Of a stretch of 64,000 nt of DNA, positions 45,963 to 57,760 are shown piece after piece. This DNA is from Eublepharis macularius (taxonomy: Eukaryota > Chordata > Lepidosauria > Squamata > Eublepharidae), in assembly GCF_028583425.1 (NCBI RefSeq), contig NC_072800.1, forward strand, positions 8,941,001 to 9,005,000, read 5' to 3'. A program made the translations under genes and the position numbers. Position 1 is the stretch's first letter. Every line of letters starts with the position of its first letter. Under the pieces are notes generated by a model. The model worked only from the letters and a program-made list of their open reading frames with translations, did not search any database and had not been told where the DNA came from.

Positions 45963-47410
45963 AAAATGTGATTGAATCACTCTGAACTGTGGTTTAGTAA
46001 ACAGACAGCATGGAGTCATTCCTAGCTCTCCAGCGTTCTCTGAGGTGAATAGAGAAAGATGAGATATTTTCAGCAACCTCTAGATGATCACACTGTGAAG
46101 CTACATGCCAGCAAATAGAGCGAAGCATTTTATATAATTAGTGGTCTTATGTGCAACTTTGAGATTTTTCTCCTCTCTTATTTGTTTGTGAGCTGGTCTC
46201 ACTCTCTGCAGTGTCTGCTTGACTGTGGCCAAGCAAGATGAGGGGAAAGGCCCACCAGGATTTATTTGAGTCTCACATTGTATGTTTTATAGATATTGGC
46301 TGGGGAGGGGAGTTGTGAGTATCAGTTTTACTGCTTCTTTTTCTGAAAACTGCCAGTTTGAAGAGCATTTCCTGTACAATAAGTTGCTGGTATTAATTTA
46401 GCTATGTGCAAGTGGGGACACTGTGAGGTTCACAGGGGAGAATGATCCTTTCTGCTCCCCATTTCCCCTTCTCGTTGCTTTTCACTTCTCATTTCCTCCT
46501 TGCTGGTTTGAGTGCTTTCCAGGCTGAGTCTCCTGTTTTGGCGGGGCTGGTAGACACCCCACCCCCACCCCCCAATGCCGCCTGTGATCTTCAGAGGTTT
46601 TGCAAGTCAGTGTTCTCATTTGGGAGGAATGTTGACTCCCCACCACCATTTTTTCCCAGATTTTTCTGCTGACCTGGGGTCATGTCTAAGGCTATATTCA
46701 GAATTAGATACATAGATGGTCCATTTGCTTTTCAAGATGAGTGGGTAGCTTATTTACTAAACTTAGGCCTATTTGGGGGAAAGCAAATATTGTACTTGGT
46801 ACAACAAATAGAGACTTTGTTCAGTTCTCTGTGTGGGGCACTAATTTGTCTAGAAGAACGGTATATAAGCTATTATTATTATTATTATTACTAATAATTA
46901 GTACTATTATTACACACACTCTTCTGTATCCTGGTGGAGAGCTGCTTGGAGTCCACAAGAGGCCTGGAAGAAGTATTGACTTATTGCCTGAACATGGGTT
47001 CTAGTGCCATGTTATAAATTGCTTTTGAAATTCCCCTTTTCATAAGCAGTTTATCAGGTGTCATAGGGCAGCTGTTTTCAAGTTAGAAGAAGTCAAAGGT
47101 TGCAATCTTAAGCACACTTACAAGGAGTGGGCCCAGTTGAGTTCAGTGGGTCTCAGTTTGGTATAGAAATGCCTAGGGCTGCGTTGTGAGCTTTCTTACA
47201 TTGCACCCCTAAGCAGCAATCTTCTGCTTAGGATTGTGCTCATGGAATTAATTTCACTGGGAGTACTTTTTGGAAGGGGGCAGAGGATCCTGGATGCTAG
47301 CAGCAGAAGTGTCATTTTGCAGGTTGTTGATCCATAGTGTCTGACCAATAGCTCTTCTTAGAACACACATGCCTTTTTTAAATAAGTTTAAAATATGGCA
47401 GGGATTGTTA
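45963..47410. other. FH intron 1 spacer with small repeats
   Basis: Contains an ATT microsatellite (about 46871-46899) preceded by a SINE-tail-like GAACGGTATATAAGC. At 47104-47240 is a short repeat with GCAATCTTAAGC near its left end and GCTTAGGATTGTGC at its right end, possibly a MITE. No coding signal. Confidence 0.45.
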
Positions 47411-47770
47411 ATATTTATCTAGAGGAGTTAGCCCTGTTAGTCTGTAGTTGCAAAATAGTAAGGAGTCAGTAGCACCTTTAAGACTAACCAACTTTATTGT
47501 ACCATAAGCTTTCTTCTTTTTTTAAAAAAATAGATTTTATTGGATGAGGTGATATAAAATAGTTGGTTAATACATACATCTTATCCAAATTAAACCTTTC
47601 TAAATATATGACCCCACCCCCTCTCCTCCCCCTATTCTCTGTTGACTTCCAACAACACTCGAACCCCCCGTTTATTCATAGAGATTATTATTACACTATA
47701 TTGCAATTATATTAACCATGGTAAAGATCTTAATATATATTCCCTTCATTAAAGTCTTATTTAATAACGT

Positions 47771-50700
47771 TTAAAATCCCTCCAAAGACCACAGTTGTCC
47801 TTTAGCATCGCATTTCTTTTCCAAATATTTCTTAAACTTCTTCCAATCTTCCAAGAAAGTTTCTGGATCTTGCTCTTTCAGATTTCTAGTTAATTTGTCC
47901 ATTTCGGCCATGTACAACAGCTTCCTTGTCCGTTCTTCAGTATTCGGTACTTCTTTTTTCCAATATTGAGCATATAAAAATCTTGCTGCTACTATCATAT
48001 AATATAACAATGTCTTATCATTTCTATTGACCTCTTCTAAATGTAAAGATAGTAATAACATTTCTGGATTTTTAGCAACATTGTATTGTAATATCAAAGA
48101 CATTTCAGCACATATTCTAGACCAGTAGTCTCTAGCCTTTTGGCAAGTCCACCACATATGAAATAGAGAACCTTCATGCTCCTTACATTTCCAACATTTA
48201 TTCGATAACTGTTTGTTAGCTATGGCTAATTTTTTCGGTGTTAAGTACCATCTATACAGCATTTTATAACCGTTCTCTTTAATACTGGTGCAAGTTGATA
48301 TTTTAAAGGTATTTTTCCATAATTGTTCCCATGCTTCTATTGCTATTTCCTTATTACAATTTATGGCCAACTTTACCATTTGCACCTTGACTGTTTCATC
48401 TTCTGTAAACCACTTCAATAACAACTTAAACATTTTAGATATTGCTTTACTATTATCCCCCAATAATAGCTCCTCTAGTTCTGAATTTTTAGTTCTAAAA
48501 CCATTCTTTCTATGTTCTGAATCAAATAAATCTTTAATTTGTCTATATTGTAACCAACCATATTTAAATGGCAATTCCTCGTTTCGCTTAAGTTTCAACC
48601 CATCATTGTCTAATACTGTTAATTCTTTGAGGCTAAGCCATTCCTTTCCCTGATATTCCATATTTGGGTTAATTACTTCAGCTGGAACAATCCAAAGTGG
48701 TTTCTTTAGCTCTATAAATTTCTTGTACTTGAGTCAGGTTGACAATAGATTCCTTCTAAGGTAGTGGTGCTGAAACATTGCATCCATATTATACTTTCCA
48801 TACCACATATATGCATGCCATCCAAATAATTTATTATATCCTTCCAACGTTAATAACTTGTGATTGGTCAAAGACACCCATTCTTTTAGCCACACCAAAC
48901 ATATCGCTTCATGATAAAGTCTTAGATCAGGTAACTGCATTCCTCCTCTTTCCTTAGCGTCACAAAGAATTTTCATCTTAACTCTTGGTTTCTTTCCTGC
49001 CCATACAAATTCTGATATTTTCCTCTTGCCATTTTTCAAATTGTTTCTTATCTTTCACAATTGGAATTGTTTGCATTAAAAACATCATTCTGGGCAGTAC
49101 ATTCATTTTGATTGTGGCAATTCAGCGTAACCACGACAAATTTAATTTATTCCATTTTATCATGTCTCTTTCAATTTGAACCCAGAGCTTTTCGTAATTA
49201 TTCTTAAACAAGTCTATATTCTTAGCTATCTGCTCTATCCCCAAATATTTAGTCCTGTGTACCACTTCACAGTTTGTTAATTCACTTAATTCTTTTTGTT
49301 TCTTCTTAGTCATATTTTTGGTTATTATTTTGGACTTCTTTTTATTTATGTAAAATCCCGCCAAGTCTCCAAACTCCTTTATTTTGTCCAGCAGTCTTGG
49401 CAGGGTTTGTAGAGGGTCTTCCACTATAAACATCACATCGTCTGCAAATGCTCTCAATTTATATGAGGATCCTTTTATTTTTATTCCTTTTATACTATCA
49501 TCTTCTCTAATCCTCCTCAATAATACTTCTAAGACCATCACAAACAAAAGCGGCGATAGTGGACATCCTTGTCTGGTTCCTTTCCTTATTTCTAACTTCT
49601 CTGTCAGGTTGTCATTGACACATATTGTTGCCCTTTGTAAGTTATAAATTGTTTTCACTGCTTGTATAAATTCATTACCTAGATCCATCTTCTCCATAGT
49701 TGCAAACATAAAGTCCCAGTTCAAATTGTCAAAGGCCCTCTCTGCATCCGCAAAGAATAGGCCAACTTCCTTATCAGGTCACTTGTCGTAATATTCAATA
49801 GCATTTATCACTACTCTCAAATTGTCTTTTAATTGCCTGTTTGGTAAGAATCTGGCCTGATCTTCATTTATAAAGTCCATTAACCATATTTTGAGCCTAT
49901 CCACCAGTATTCTTGCCATTATTTTGTAATCATTGTTTATAAGCAGTATGGGTCTGTAATTTTTCAACTCTGTCAAATCTTGACTTTCTTTTGGGATCAG
50001 TGCAATACTAGCTTCATTCCATGTATCTGGGAGACCATTTCCTTGAAGCATATCGTTCATTACATATTTTAAAATCGGTACTAGGTCCTCCTTCATTACT
50101 TTGTAAAATTTAGCTGTGATCCCATCAGGTCCTGGTGCTTTCCCAATCTTAGCCGCTTCAATTGCCTGTATGAATTCTTCTGTTATTGGAGCATTCAGTC
50201 TCTGTTTCATCTTTACTGGTATCTTTGGTAAATGGGCATTCTTTAAATACCCATCTATCTCTTGTACAATCACCGATTTCTTTTGAAATAATTTAGCATA
50301 GTATTTAAAGAATGCATGCCTAATTGATTGATGATCTTTCAATTCTTTACCATCCTCCATTATTGTATTAATAATTTTCATTTTCTTCCTTTTTTTCAGT
50401 TGCCAGGCGAGATATCGTCCTGGTTTGTTTGCTCCTTCAAATGACTTCTGCTTTAATGTCTTTAACTTCCATTCTAGCTCTTTATTACTAATGGCTGTTA
50501 TTTGATCCTGCAGTATTTTGATTTCCTGTATAATCGACTTTTTCCCTGGTCTTTTCTTCAGTTGTTGTTCTTTTTAATATATTTTTTCTTGTATTTCTTG
50601 CCATTTTCCTGCTTTCTTTTCTTATCCTTGCTATTAAGTAAAGTTAAGTTTCCTCTCATTACAGCCTTATAGGTATCCCATACCATCTGTATTGAAACTT

Positions 50701-51374
50701 CATTGTTATTATTTGTTAAAAAAAATTGCTTAGTTTCTTCTTTCAAATACTTCAAATTTTCCTGATTTTGTAATAAATCCTCATTTATTCTCCATCTAAA
50801 TTTTCTTCGACCCATTGTCCATTTCCATAACATTGGATTGTGGTCTGCGCTCACCTTCGGTAAAATTTCCACTTTTTTAGTCAATAAAGTCAATTCGGTA
50901 CTTTTCAGATTTTCTTTTCTCCATACGTTTTGTCTAATTGCAAGTCCACCACACCATTAAAATCTCTGACCAATATCATCTTATCAAATACATCCTGATC
51001 TAATTTATTCAATAACTCTTTGAAAAATTGGTCTTTTGCTCCATTTGGCGCATAGAGAGCTATTACCAATATTTTTTCGCATTTATATTTATTTCCACGG
51101 CCACATATCTTCCATCTTGATCCTGAAAAATTAATTTTGATTCTACAGCCTCATTTACATAAATCACTACTCCTTTCTTCTTTTGTTTAGACGCTGATAT
51201 ATATTCTTTCCCCAATTGTTTGTTTTTTAAATATTTTATGTCTTTATCTTTAATATGTGTCTCTTGTAGACATACTATATTACAATTTTGCTTCTTTAGC
51301 CAATGAAAAATTGTCTTTCTCTTTTGAGGTGAGTTTAGTCCATTCATGTTCCACGATATTAATTTGTACTCCAT
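47771..51374 (-). pseudogene. L1 ORF2 (endonuclease, reverse transcriptase), decayed
   Basis: Starts MEYKLISWNMNGLNSPQKRK with the APE-type endonuclease (51063-51374; CLQETH). RT pieces are at 49779-50381 (GKAPGPDGITAKFYK, LPNRQ) and 49122-49724 (GCPLSPLL and the catalytic AFADDVMF), and the C-terminus is at 48734-49039 and 47771-48661 (CWKCKEHEGSLFHMWWTC, a zinc-finger-like Cys cluster). At least two joins (near 49778 and 48734) are in-frame stops in the same frame; others are frameshifts. Not functional. Confidence 0.9.
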
Positions 51375-51377
51375 ATT

Positions 51378-52244
51378 TTACATTTTTAATAATCCCGGAA
51401 AGTCCTCTGCATTTTCCTGTAAAATTTTTTCCATTTGCTCCTTTGTTTTGATGATAATTCTCAAAGCTTTGTAATAAAAGCTTAGACCTTCTGGGACTTC
51501 CCATCTATATCTGATGTCTTTGTCTCTTAGTTTCTGGGTCAATTCCCTGTATTTTTTCCGCTCTTGGAGAATCCGTTTTGGGACTTCTTTCATGATCTTA
51601 ATTCTACTCCCCTCCTTTATTAGGGGTTTTTCAAAATGCCTCTTGAGTATCTCTTCCTTCATTCTCTTTGTCACTAATTGCACAATAATATCTCTTGGTA
51701 GCTTTCTCTGTTGTGCAAAAGCCGAGTTGATTCTGTACGCCAAGTCCATATTTGCTGTTATTTCATCTTCCTCTTTCCCTAGAAATTCTGCCAATATCTT
51801 TGTCATCTGCTCTTGTGTGGTTTGAGTCTCAGATTTCTGAATACCACGAAATCTTAACTGCTTTTCCGTCGCCTTACACTCCATCATTGCCACTCTTGTC
51901 TGCATCACTTGATTTTCATGTTTCATTTTTGCTTTTATATCATCTGTCTTTTGTTCTACCTGTTCCACTTTTTTAGTTGTCACTTGCAAATCTTTCTTTA
52001 CTCCCTCTATCTTTTTTGCCAATGCAGCTACATCGGCTTGAATAACATCTCTCATCTCTTTAAAATCTTTTGCCAGCATTTCTTGCATCTTCTGTAACAA
52101 CTCTTTGTGATTCTCTGCCACTTTTTTTTCCAGTCCTTCGATCGCTGCATCCACCGAGATTTGCCATTCCTTATCTGCTCCTTTTTTCCCAGCCATCGTG
52201 GGGCTCGGTTTCGAGCCTCCCCACGTGTCTTCCCTTTTCCTCAA
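51378..52244 (-). CDS. L1 ORF1 protein
   Basis: Intact 288-residue frame: a long coiled coil (about residues 35-135, heptads with many K and E), an RRM-like centre, and a C-terminal domain, the order of L1 ORF1p (transposase_22 family), an RNA-binding trimer that packages L1 RNA. The likely start is either the first Met or the internal MAGKKG at residue 17. The stop lies three bases from the ORF2 start, as expected in L1. Confidence 0.9.
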   Translation of the reverse strand: MRKREDTWGGSKPSPTMAGKKGADKEWQISVDAAIEGLEKKVAENHKELLQKMQEMLAKDFKEMRDVIQADVAALAKKIEGVKKDLQVTTKKVEQVEQKTDDIKAKMKHENQVMQTRVAMMECKATEKQLRFRGIQKSETQTTQEQMTKILAEFLGKEEDEITANMDLAYRINSAFAQQRKLPRDIIVQLVTKRMKEEILKRHFEKPLIKEGSRIKIMKEVPKRILQERKKYRELTQKLRDKDIRYRWEVPEGLSFYYKALRIIIKTKEQMEKILQENAEDFPGLLKM

Positions 52245-53344
52245 ATCCGTGTTGAATCGTTTAAACCTTGCCTTTTCTTAAAATTTCTTTAAAAAAGCAA
52301 AAAAAAGTTTTTTTTAAAATCCAAAATGTCGGGCGTTTTTTCTCTATAGTACCATTACAGCGTGTCTATGGTTTCTGGATTAGCTTCGTACCTTACTTAA
52401 GATGGCACACTTCCTGCTCCTGTTGCCTTCATAGCCTCCCAGTAGTATATTTGTTTTGCTTCCTTTTTCCGTCAATCCTCTTCCCTTTCACTTTACTGTC
52501 CTTGCTAGGAATCCAGTTATCTGCTCTGCTGTTAACTTCCTGTCTTGCGATGTTTCTCCAGTCCCCCCTCCACTTTCTCACGCTGGTTATCTTAGTTCTA
52601 ACCGCAGTAATTATAAACAATATTTCTTTTCAAATTTTTAGTCCATATTTACTTCCCCAGCGTCTTCAATTTTACTCTGCTTCTATTACTAAACGTCTCT
52701 TCTTTTATATTCTCAGCGCAATCCTATGGCCGGCCCCAACGCCGACGCGGCTGCACTGGTGGTGTGGCGGCGCCGCCGGGCCGGATCCTGTGCCAGCAAA
52801 GTGTGGCCGCAGCGGCGCCCGCAGCGGCGCAGAGATGCAATTTTGGAGAACCAGAAAGTGTTGTGGGCGGGTCTGATGCACGGCCGCCGCCAGGCGCAGC
52901 CAAAGGGCGCTGTTCCTGACAAGCGTCAGGGGGAGGGGCCAGGAAAGGCGCAGCCTATGGGCAGCACGCGATCCCGGCCAGGCCCCAGAGCAGCAGGCAA
53001 ACCGCGCCCATGCTGGCAGACTGCCTCGGCTCGTGTGTCGGGCGGGGCTCGCAGTCGGGAAGGAGAGGGGTGGGCGTAGTCTGAGAAGCCTTTCCCCCGT
53101 TTGCCCAATGTAGCACCAAGTCCCTGGCGGCCGCGTCCAGAGAGGTTGGCATGGGACTGGCAGGCGCCCTGCCATGAGGAATCCAGGGCAGCAGCCAGTC
53201 TCTGGCAGCAGGGGACAGCCCCCCAGTGGCGCCGAAGGGGAGGGCTGGCCTGAGGCCGCCACCAAGAGGCAGACACAGCGGGCCTGCCCCCTCGTCCCCA
53301 TCCCAAGGCAAAGAACACAGACACCCATTGCACAGAAATCAGCC

Positions 53345-53350
53345 TTTATT
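53345..53350 (-). terminator. Poly(A) signal of the Myb-like gene
   Basis: AATAAA on the minus strand within GATATAATAATAAAGGCTG, about 105 bases beyond the stop codon. Confidence 0.6.
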
Positions 53351-53456
53351 ATTATATCATCCCACCTCCCCCAGCAGACGTGAGGAAGGGGAGGCGTGTA
53401 GGAGAGCCGTCTGTGCAGCAAAACACCCCACCCCACCCCCAAGGCGGCAGCGGCGG

Positions 53457-55056
53457 TCACCGGCGAGGCCGGCGGCCGGACCCCCTTGGCCGTCCACGGG
53501 CCCGGCCTCTCGCACGCAACTGGGCCCGAGGGAGGGGTGCCTCTGGGGCGGGTGGAGCTGCTGCAGCGGGTGGGGCCGGAGGGTCGAGGATGGCGACGAG
53601 CCGCCCGAGCAGGGCTTCGGCACGGACTTGAGAGGCACGGACCCCTTCCCCCACTTCCAGTACCGCAGCCATGAACTCCCGGCCGCGGTTGTTCGCCTCC
53701 TCCCATGCAGCGTGCACCTCTAGCCGCTCCCTCTCGATCGCTGCCCACATTGCGGCTAGTGTCGGGGGAAGCCGCTGGGCAGGGCGGGGGCCGCGAGCCC
53801 GTGCGCCTGGAAGGATCCCCTCCATGGGCCCCTCCCCCTCAGAGGCGGAGCCAGGTCCTTCCCGCACACGGCCCATGGCACCCGGGGGCGGGGGGGCTGG
53901 AGGGGATGGTGCTGCAGGCTGGGACAGCTCCTCGAGCGGCTCTGTCGATGAGGTGTCCTGAACCGGCGGAGTCCCAGGGCCACCTTCACCCTCCACCGAC
54001 ACAGGGAAGCCGAGCGACTGCAGGAGAGCCGCTCCGGCAGCAGAGGTCCTCCGGGAGGGTGGCAGCTCGCGCAGCTGGGCAATCACCTCCCCGCCTATCT
54101 CCAGGCGCATGGTCCCTGCTGGAGCGAGACATGGGTGGGAAGAGGCCCCAGGGAGGGAAGAGCAGCGGCCCAACATGGGCTGCCACAGGCCACCGAGCCG
54201 GGCCAAGCACACCCATTCCAACTGCGGCCGCAGCCCCTCGTCTTGAGACCGGTCGGCGCCATGAGTGGCCTTGGATGTGTGGCCGAGGCCGGCGGCCGAG
54301 CCGGTCCCTGGCCCCACCAGCAGCAGGGCCACAGATACATACCGTGCTCCGGATCCATGCCCCCCGACGGGCCCGGTTGAGGCTCCTCGTCGCTGGCAGC
54401 AGGGGCTTGCTGTGGCGGTGGAAGGGCTGCCTGTTCCTGGGCCCCGCTCTCTGCCAGGGGGGGCACAGACTCCGCTGCCTCTGCCTCCGCCTGGCTTGGG
54501 TCTGGACCCTCAGGGGCCGTGCCTACTCACGGGAGAGGCCCTGTCACACATGTGCCACGATCCATACGTCCCCCCCCTCGCCTCCCTGAATCCACAAATA
54601 CTAACCGGGCAGGACCTCAACGCCCAGGCCGCCCACCACCGCCTCCGGGATGACCGCTCGCATGACCGCCTCTGGGCCTGGGAGCCCCTCGTCAAGGGCC
54701 CGCTCATAAGGAACCCCCTGAGACATGAGGAGGCGCACTCGTTTGCGCGCGGGCCCGAAAGAATCATTCCAGCGCTTCATTGCCGAGTGAGCAGTGCGGG
54801 GCGCGTTGCCCACAGCCGAGACCCTGTCAGCTGCCATCTGCCAGAATGCCCGTCGTCGAGACCGGGACGAGGCGCCCCTGTGCGTGCTCAGGGCGACCTC
54901 CGCATTCTCCACCACGAGCCCAAAAAGCAGCACTCTCTCGGCCTCTGTCCAGTTTGCCTGGCGCTGGCTTCCGCCGCCACTAGTGCTCTCAGCAGACATG
55001 GGGGTAGTGCCCGCTGGAATGTCCGGTCCCCGAGATAAGTGGTGGGAACCAGCCAC
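53457..55056 (-). CDS. Myb/SANT-like Harbinger accessory protein, three exons
   Basis: Exons 54606-55056, 54343-54522 and 53457-54115 (minus), all GT-AG and all joined in phase 1, give 429 residues. The N-terminus has a Myb/trihelix-like domain (NWTEAERVLLFGLVVENAEV ... AFWQMAADRVSAVG ... RTAHSAMKRWNDSF). The C-terminal exon has a helical segment (MWAAIERERLEVHAAWEEAN) and a basic RG/RP-rich tail. In Harbinger elements this partner binds the ends and carries the transposase to the nucleus. AATAAA on the minus strand at 53345-53350 follows the stop by about 105 bases. It starts head-to-head with the transposase. Confidence 0.8.
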
Positions 55057-55064
55057 CTAGTCAT

Positions 55065-56478
55065 GTGCTCACCCATCCCCTCGGCAAGATGGAGGAGGGC
55101 ACAGGGGGTGCAGGACCGGGAAGGGTGGCTGGGACGGCCCATGCAGCGGACAGAGGACCTGCTCCTGAGCACCACTTGCAACGGGCCGCTGAGACCGGTA
55201 GGCCTGCTGCTGTGCGTGGGGGGGGGGGGGTTCAGGGTGCTGAAACTCAACCTGCGTTCCTTCCAGGCAGGACCTTGATCATCCCCGCCTGGTGCCCGCC
55301 ACTGCCGCCGCGGCTCCCAGCCATCTGGACCAGCCACCTCCTGCCAGCCGTGTTTGTCCGAGCGGCCCTCAGGCGGCGCCGCCTCAGACGCCGCCGCCAG
55401 TTCCAGGCCAGGGTGCCATCCCTGCTCCTGGGCGACATGACTTGCCTGGACCGCTTCCGCCTGGACAGGGCAGCCATACAGGCTCTGTGCGAGGAGCTCG
55501 CGCCCGCCCTTCAGGGGCAAGCTGCGGCTCCCCGGGGCATCCCCGTCCTCCAGAGGGTCCTGCTGTCCCTCCGCTACCTTGCGACCGGCTCCTTCCAGGG
55601 AGTCATGGCTGAGGCCTTGGAGGTCTCCCAGTCATCCGCCAGCCGCTGCCTGCATGCCTTCCTGGACACCCTAGTTGGTCGGATCCGCGAGCACATCCAC
55701 TTTCCCACCTCGGAGGCAGAGTTGGCACCCATCCGGGCTGGCTTCTCCTCCTTTGCAGGCTTCCCCAATGTGATTGGAGCAGTCGACTGCACGCATGTGG
55801 CCATATGCGCTCCCAGAGAGGAGCCGCAGGTCTACAGGAATCGGCACCGGTTCTACAGTATCAACGTCCAGGCAGCCTGTGACCACCAGGGGATCTTCAC
55901 GGACCTCGTTGCCAAGTTCCCGGGAAGCGTCCACGACGCACAGATCTTCACCACCTCCGGCCTGAACAGGCTCCTGTCATGGCCTGAGGGGAGAGGCTGG
56001 CTCCTAGGTCAGGAGTTGGTGGGGGAGCTGTGAGGGGACGGGGATGGGAAGGGAGATCCTAACTCCGCCTCCCCTTGCAGGTGACCGTGGCTATCCATTG
56101 CTGCCTTACCTCCTGACGCCATACCCTGCGGATGAGCCCGCCGACAGAGCCAACTACAACCAGGCCCACCGGCGCACGAGGATGGTGATCGAACGTGCTT
56201 TCGGTCAGCTGAAAATGCGCTTCAGATGCCTCCATCACACGGGCGGCCGCCTGGCCATGCAGCCGTTCACCGTCGCCAAGCTCGTGGCTGCCTGTGTCAT
56301 GCTGCACAATATTGCCGTGCGCCAGCAGCTCCCCTTGCCAGCCACAGAGGGCCCAGGCGAGGACCCCTGGCTGCCGCCCACCGGTCGCCTTTCTCCTGAC
56401 GCCCCTGCAGAGCCCCAGGAGCATGACCGAGCTGTGCGAGACAGGGTCGCGGAGCACCTGTGGCATGCTGCGCGCTGA
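55065..56478 (+). CDS. HARBI1-like DDE transposase (one intron)
   Basis: Two coding exons, 55065-56007 and 56081-56478, joined over a 73-bp GT-AG intron (donor GTCAGG, acceptor CCCCTTGCAG) inside LLGDRGYPLLPYLLTPY, a conserved block. Catalytic triad: Asp at 55785-55787 (GAVDCTHVAI), Asp at 55935-55937 (GSVHDAQIF) and Glu at 56191-56193 (VIERAFGQLKMRFR). A helix-turn-helix region (SFQGVMAEALEVSQSSASR) precedes the nuclease. Complete as joined: up to 446 residues, but the start is uncertain. The first ~70 codons look non-conserved, and an acceptor-like CCTTCCAG at 55258-55265 may open the true exon. No break is seen in the nuclease, so it may be active. Confidence 0.88.
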
Positions 56479-56671
56479 GGGCCATGCCTGGCCATGGGGG
56501 GCTCGGCCGGCCAAACACTCGCCCTTTACGCCCCTATGGTGTCCCAGGCGGCCCCTCCGAGTCCCCGCTCCCTCAACCCCTGCATGTAGAGAGCATGGGA
56601 AAGCCGCCCCGGCCAGCAGCCACCGCCCCCCATGGACGGGCTGCACGGGAAAAGCGGTTAATGAACTTGGC

Positions 56672-56677
56672 TTTATT
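56672..56677 (-). terminator. Poly(A) signal of the third Harbinger gene
   Basis: AATAAA on the minus strand in TTGGGAATAAAGCCAAG, about 65 bases after the stop at 56742. A similar GGGAATAAAGC occurs on the plus strand near 57979, where it could serve the transposase transcript. Confidence 0.55.
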
Positions 56678-56741
56678 CCCAATCGATTCCAGGGCCGCAT
56701 CAGGCGCCCAGAGAGCAGCTTGCCAACCCAGAACCCCGGCC

Positions 56742-57667
56742 TCAGCAGCCAGGAGGGTGAGGGCTAGGTAGCGCGTCGGAGCAGGGGGAGGCCAGCGACC
56801 CCGCCACGGCATCCCCGTTACAGAGCAGGGGCCCGGCTGGGGTCCAAGATGCCTGTGCCTGGGATGGCATATCGGCAGCTGCCCGGCTGTCTGCGGGGAC
56901 GGGCTCCAGCTTCGGCCGCTTCCTGCCAGGCCCCTCCACTGGGTCACCCTCTGGGTCTTTAGCGGGTGGCGGGTAGCGGGGTGGAGACCAGGCGGTGAAG
57001 CCCCTCCCAAGTTCCTCCTCATCTGGCGAGGGGCTCCGGGTGGGCGCCGCTGTGGGGGCAAGAGGTGGGGGATGGGAGCGTCAGGGCCCCTGTGGGCTCT
57101 GGGGTTGTTGTCGCGGCCGCAGGCCGCCCCACCCCACATGCCCGTGCCCCTCCTGTTGGCGAGACTCACATGGTGCCGCTGCCCGCGCCTGCTGGAATGC
57201 CCCGTGAACCCGGTCCATGGCAGCCATCCACCTGTCATTGATGGTCCCTGCAGAGGGGGGAGAGAGGGAGGGGGGGCACCCGTTGGTGGCAGCCCGGCAT
57301 CTGCTGCAAGCACCTGCAACCTGCGCCTCGACGGAAGTGGCTGGGACGCCTCCGGGCCCTTATGGCCTGCCCTCTGTGGCAGCGGAGGAGGCTCCCTGGA
57401 TGGCGCCGAGGACCCTGACTTACTGCGCGCAGGGCCCGCAGCCACCTCCTCTTCCAGGAGGTCATGCTCCACCTCGCACAGCGCCGTGTCTAGCCACGCT
57501 CGTATGAGGTGGGCCTCCTCCGCACGGCCAGGGAAGAGCTCCTCCAGGTAAACTGGCCGCGCAGTCATCGCACCCTCATCTGCCAGGAGGTCATTCCCGG
57601 CAGCCTTGGCAATGAGCTGGGCCCCGAGCCTGGCCGCCCACTGCTCCCGCCACCCGTCGCCCTCCAT
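56742..57667 (-). CDS. Unrecognised third gene of the Harbinger element, three exons
   Basis: Model: exons 57424-57667, 57170-57247 and 56742-57049 (minus). Donors GTAAGT and GTGAGT, acceptors CTCTGCAG and CCCCCACAG, each junction phase 1, joined frame open to a stop: 209 residues. The N-terminal ~75 residues are acidic and helical-looking (LIRAWLDTALCEVEHDLLEE); exon 2 codes for a short amphipathic helix (INDRWMAAMDRVHGAFQQAR); exon 3 has SPSPDEEELGRGF and a basic nuclear-signal-like GRKRPK. AATAAA lies ~65 bases past the stop. It is convergent with the transposase. I recognise no family; it is not the YqaJ nuclease of ISL2EU elements. An alternative is a spliced non-coding RNA. Confidence 0.55.
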
Positions 57668-57760
57668 GCAGCCGGGACCGCTGTGGGTATAGTGTTTCTG
57701 TGCTGCCCACCGAACTACACCGCCCGCCGGCATGACCTTGTAGGGTCTGAGATGTAACAA

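Noticed and set aside
52705-53748. 347-residue minus-strand frame at the left end of the Harbinger element
   Set aside because: Spans the element's end, the 3' UTR and the last exon of the Myb-like gene in a different frame. No domain; explained by GC content.
56573-57760. 395-residue uninterrupted minus-strand frame in the Harbinger element
   Set aside because: It passes through two sequences that look like introns (GTAAGT...CTCTGCAG and GTGAGT...CCCCCACAG). The spliced three-exon model uses other frames for exons 2 and 3 and reads as more protein-like, with a poly(A) signal downstream.
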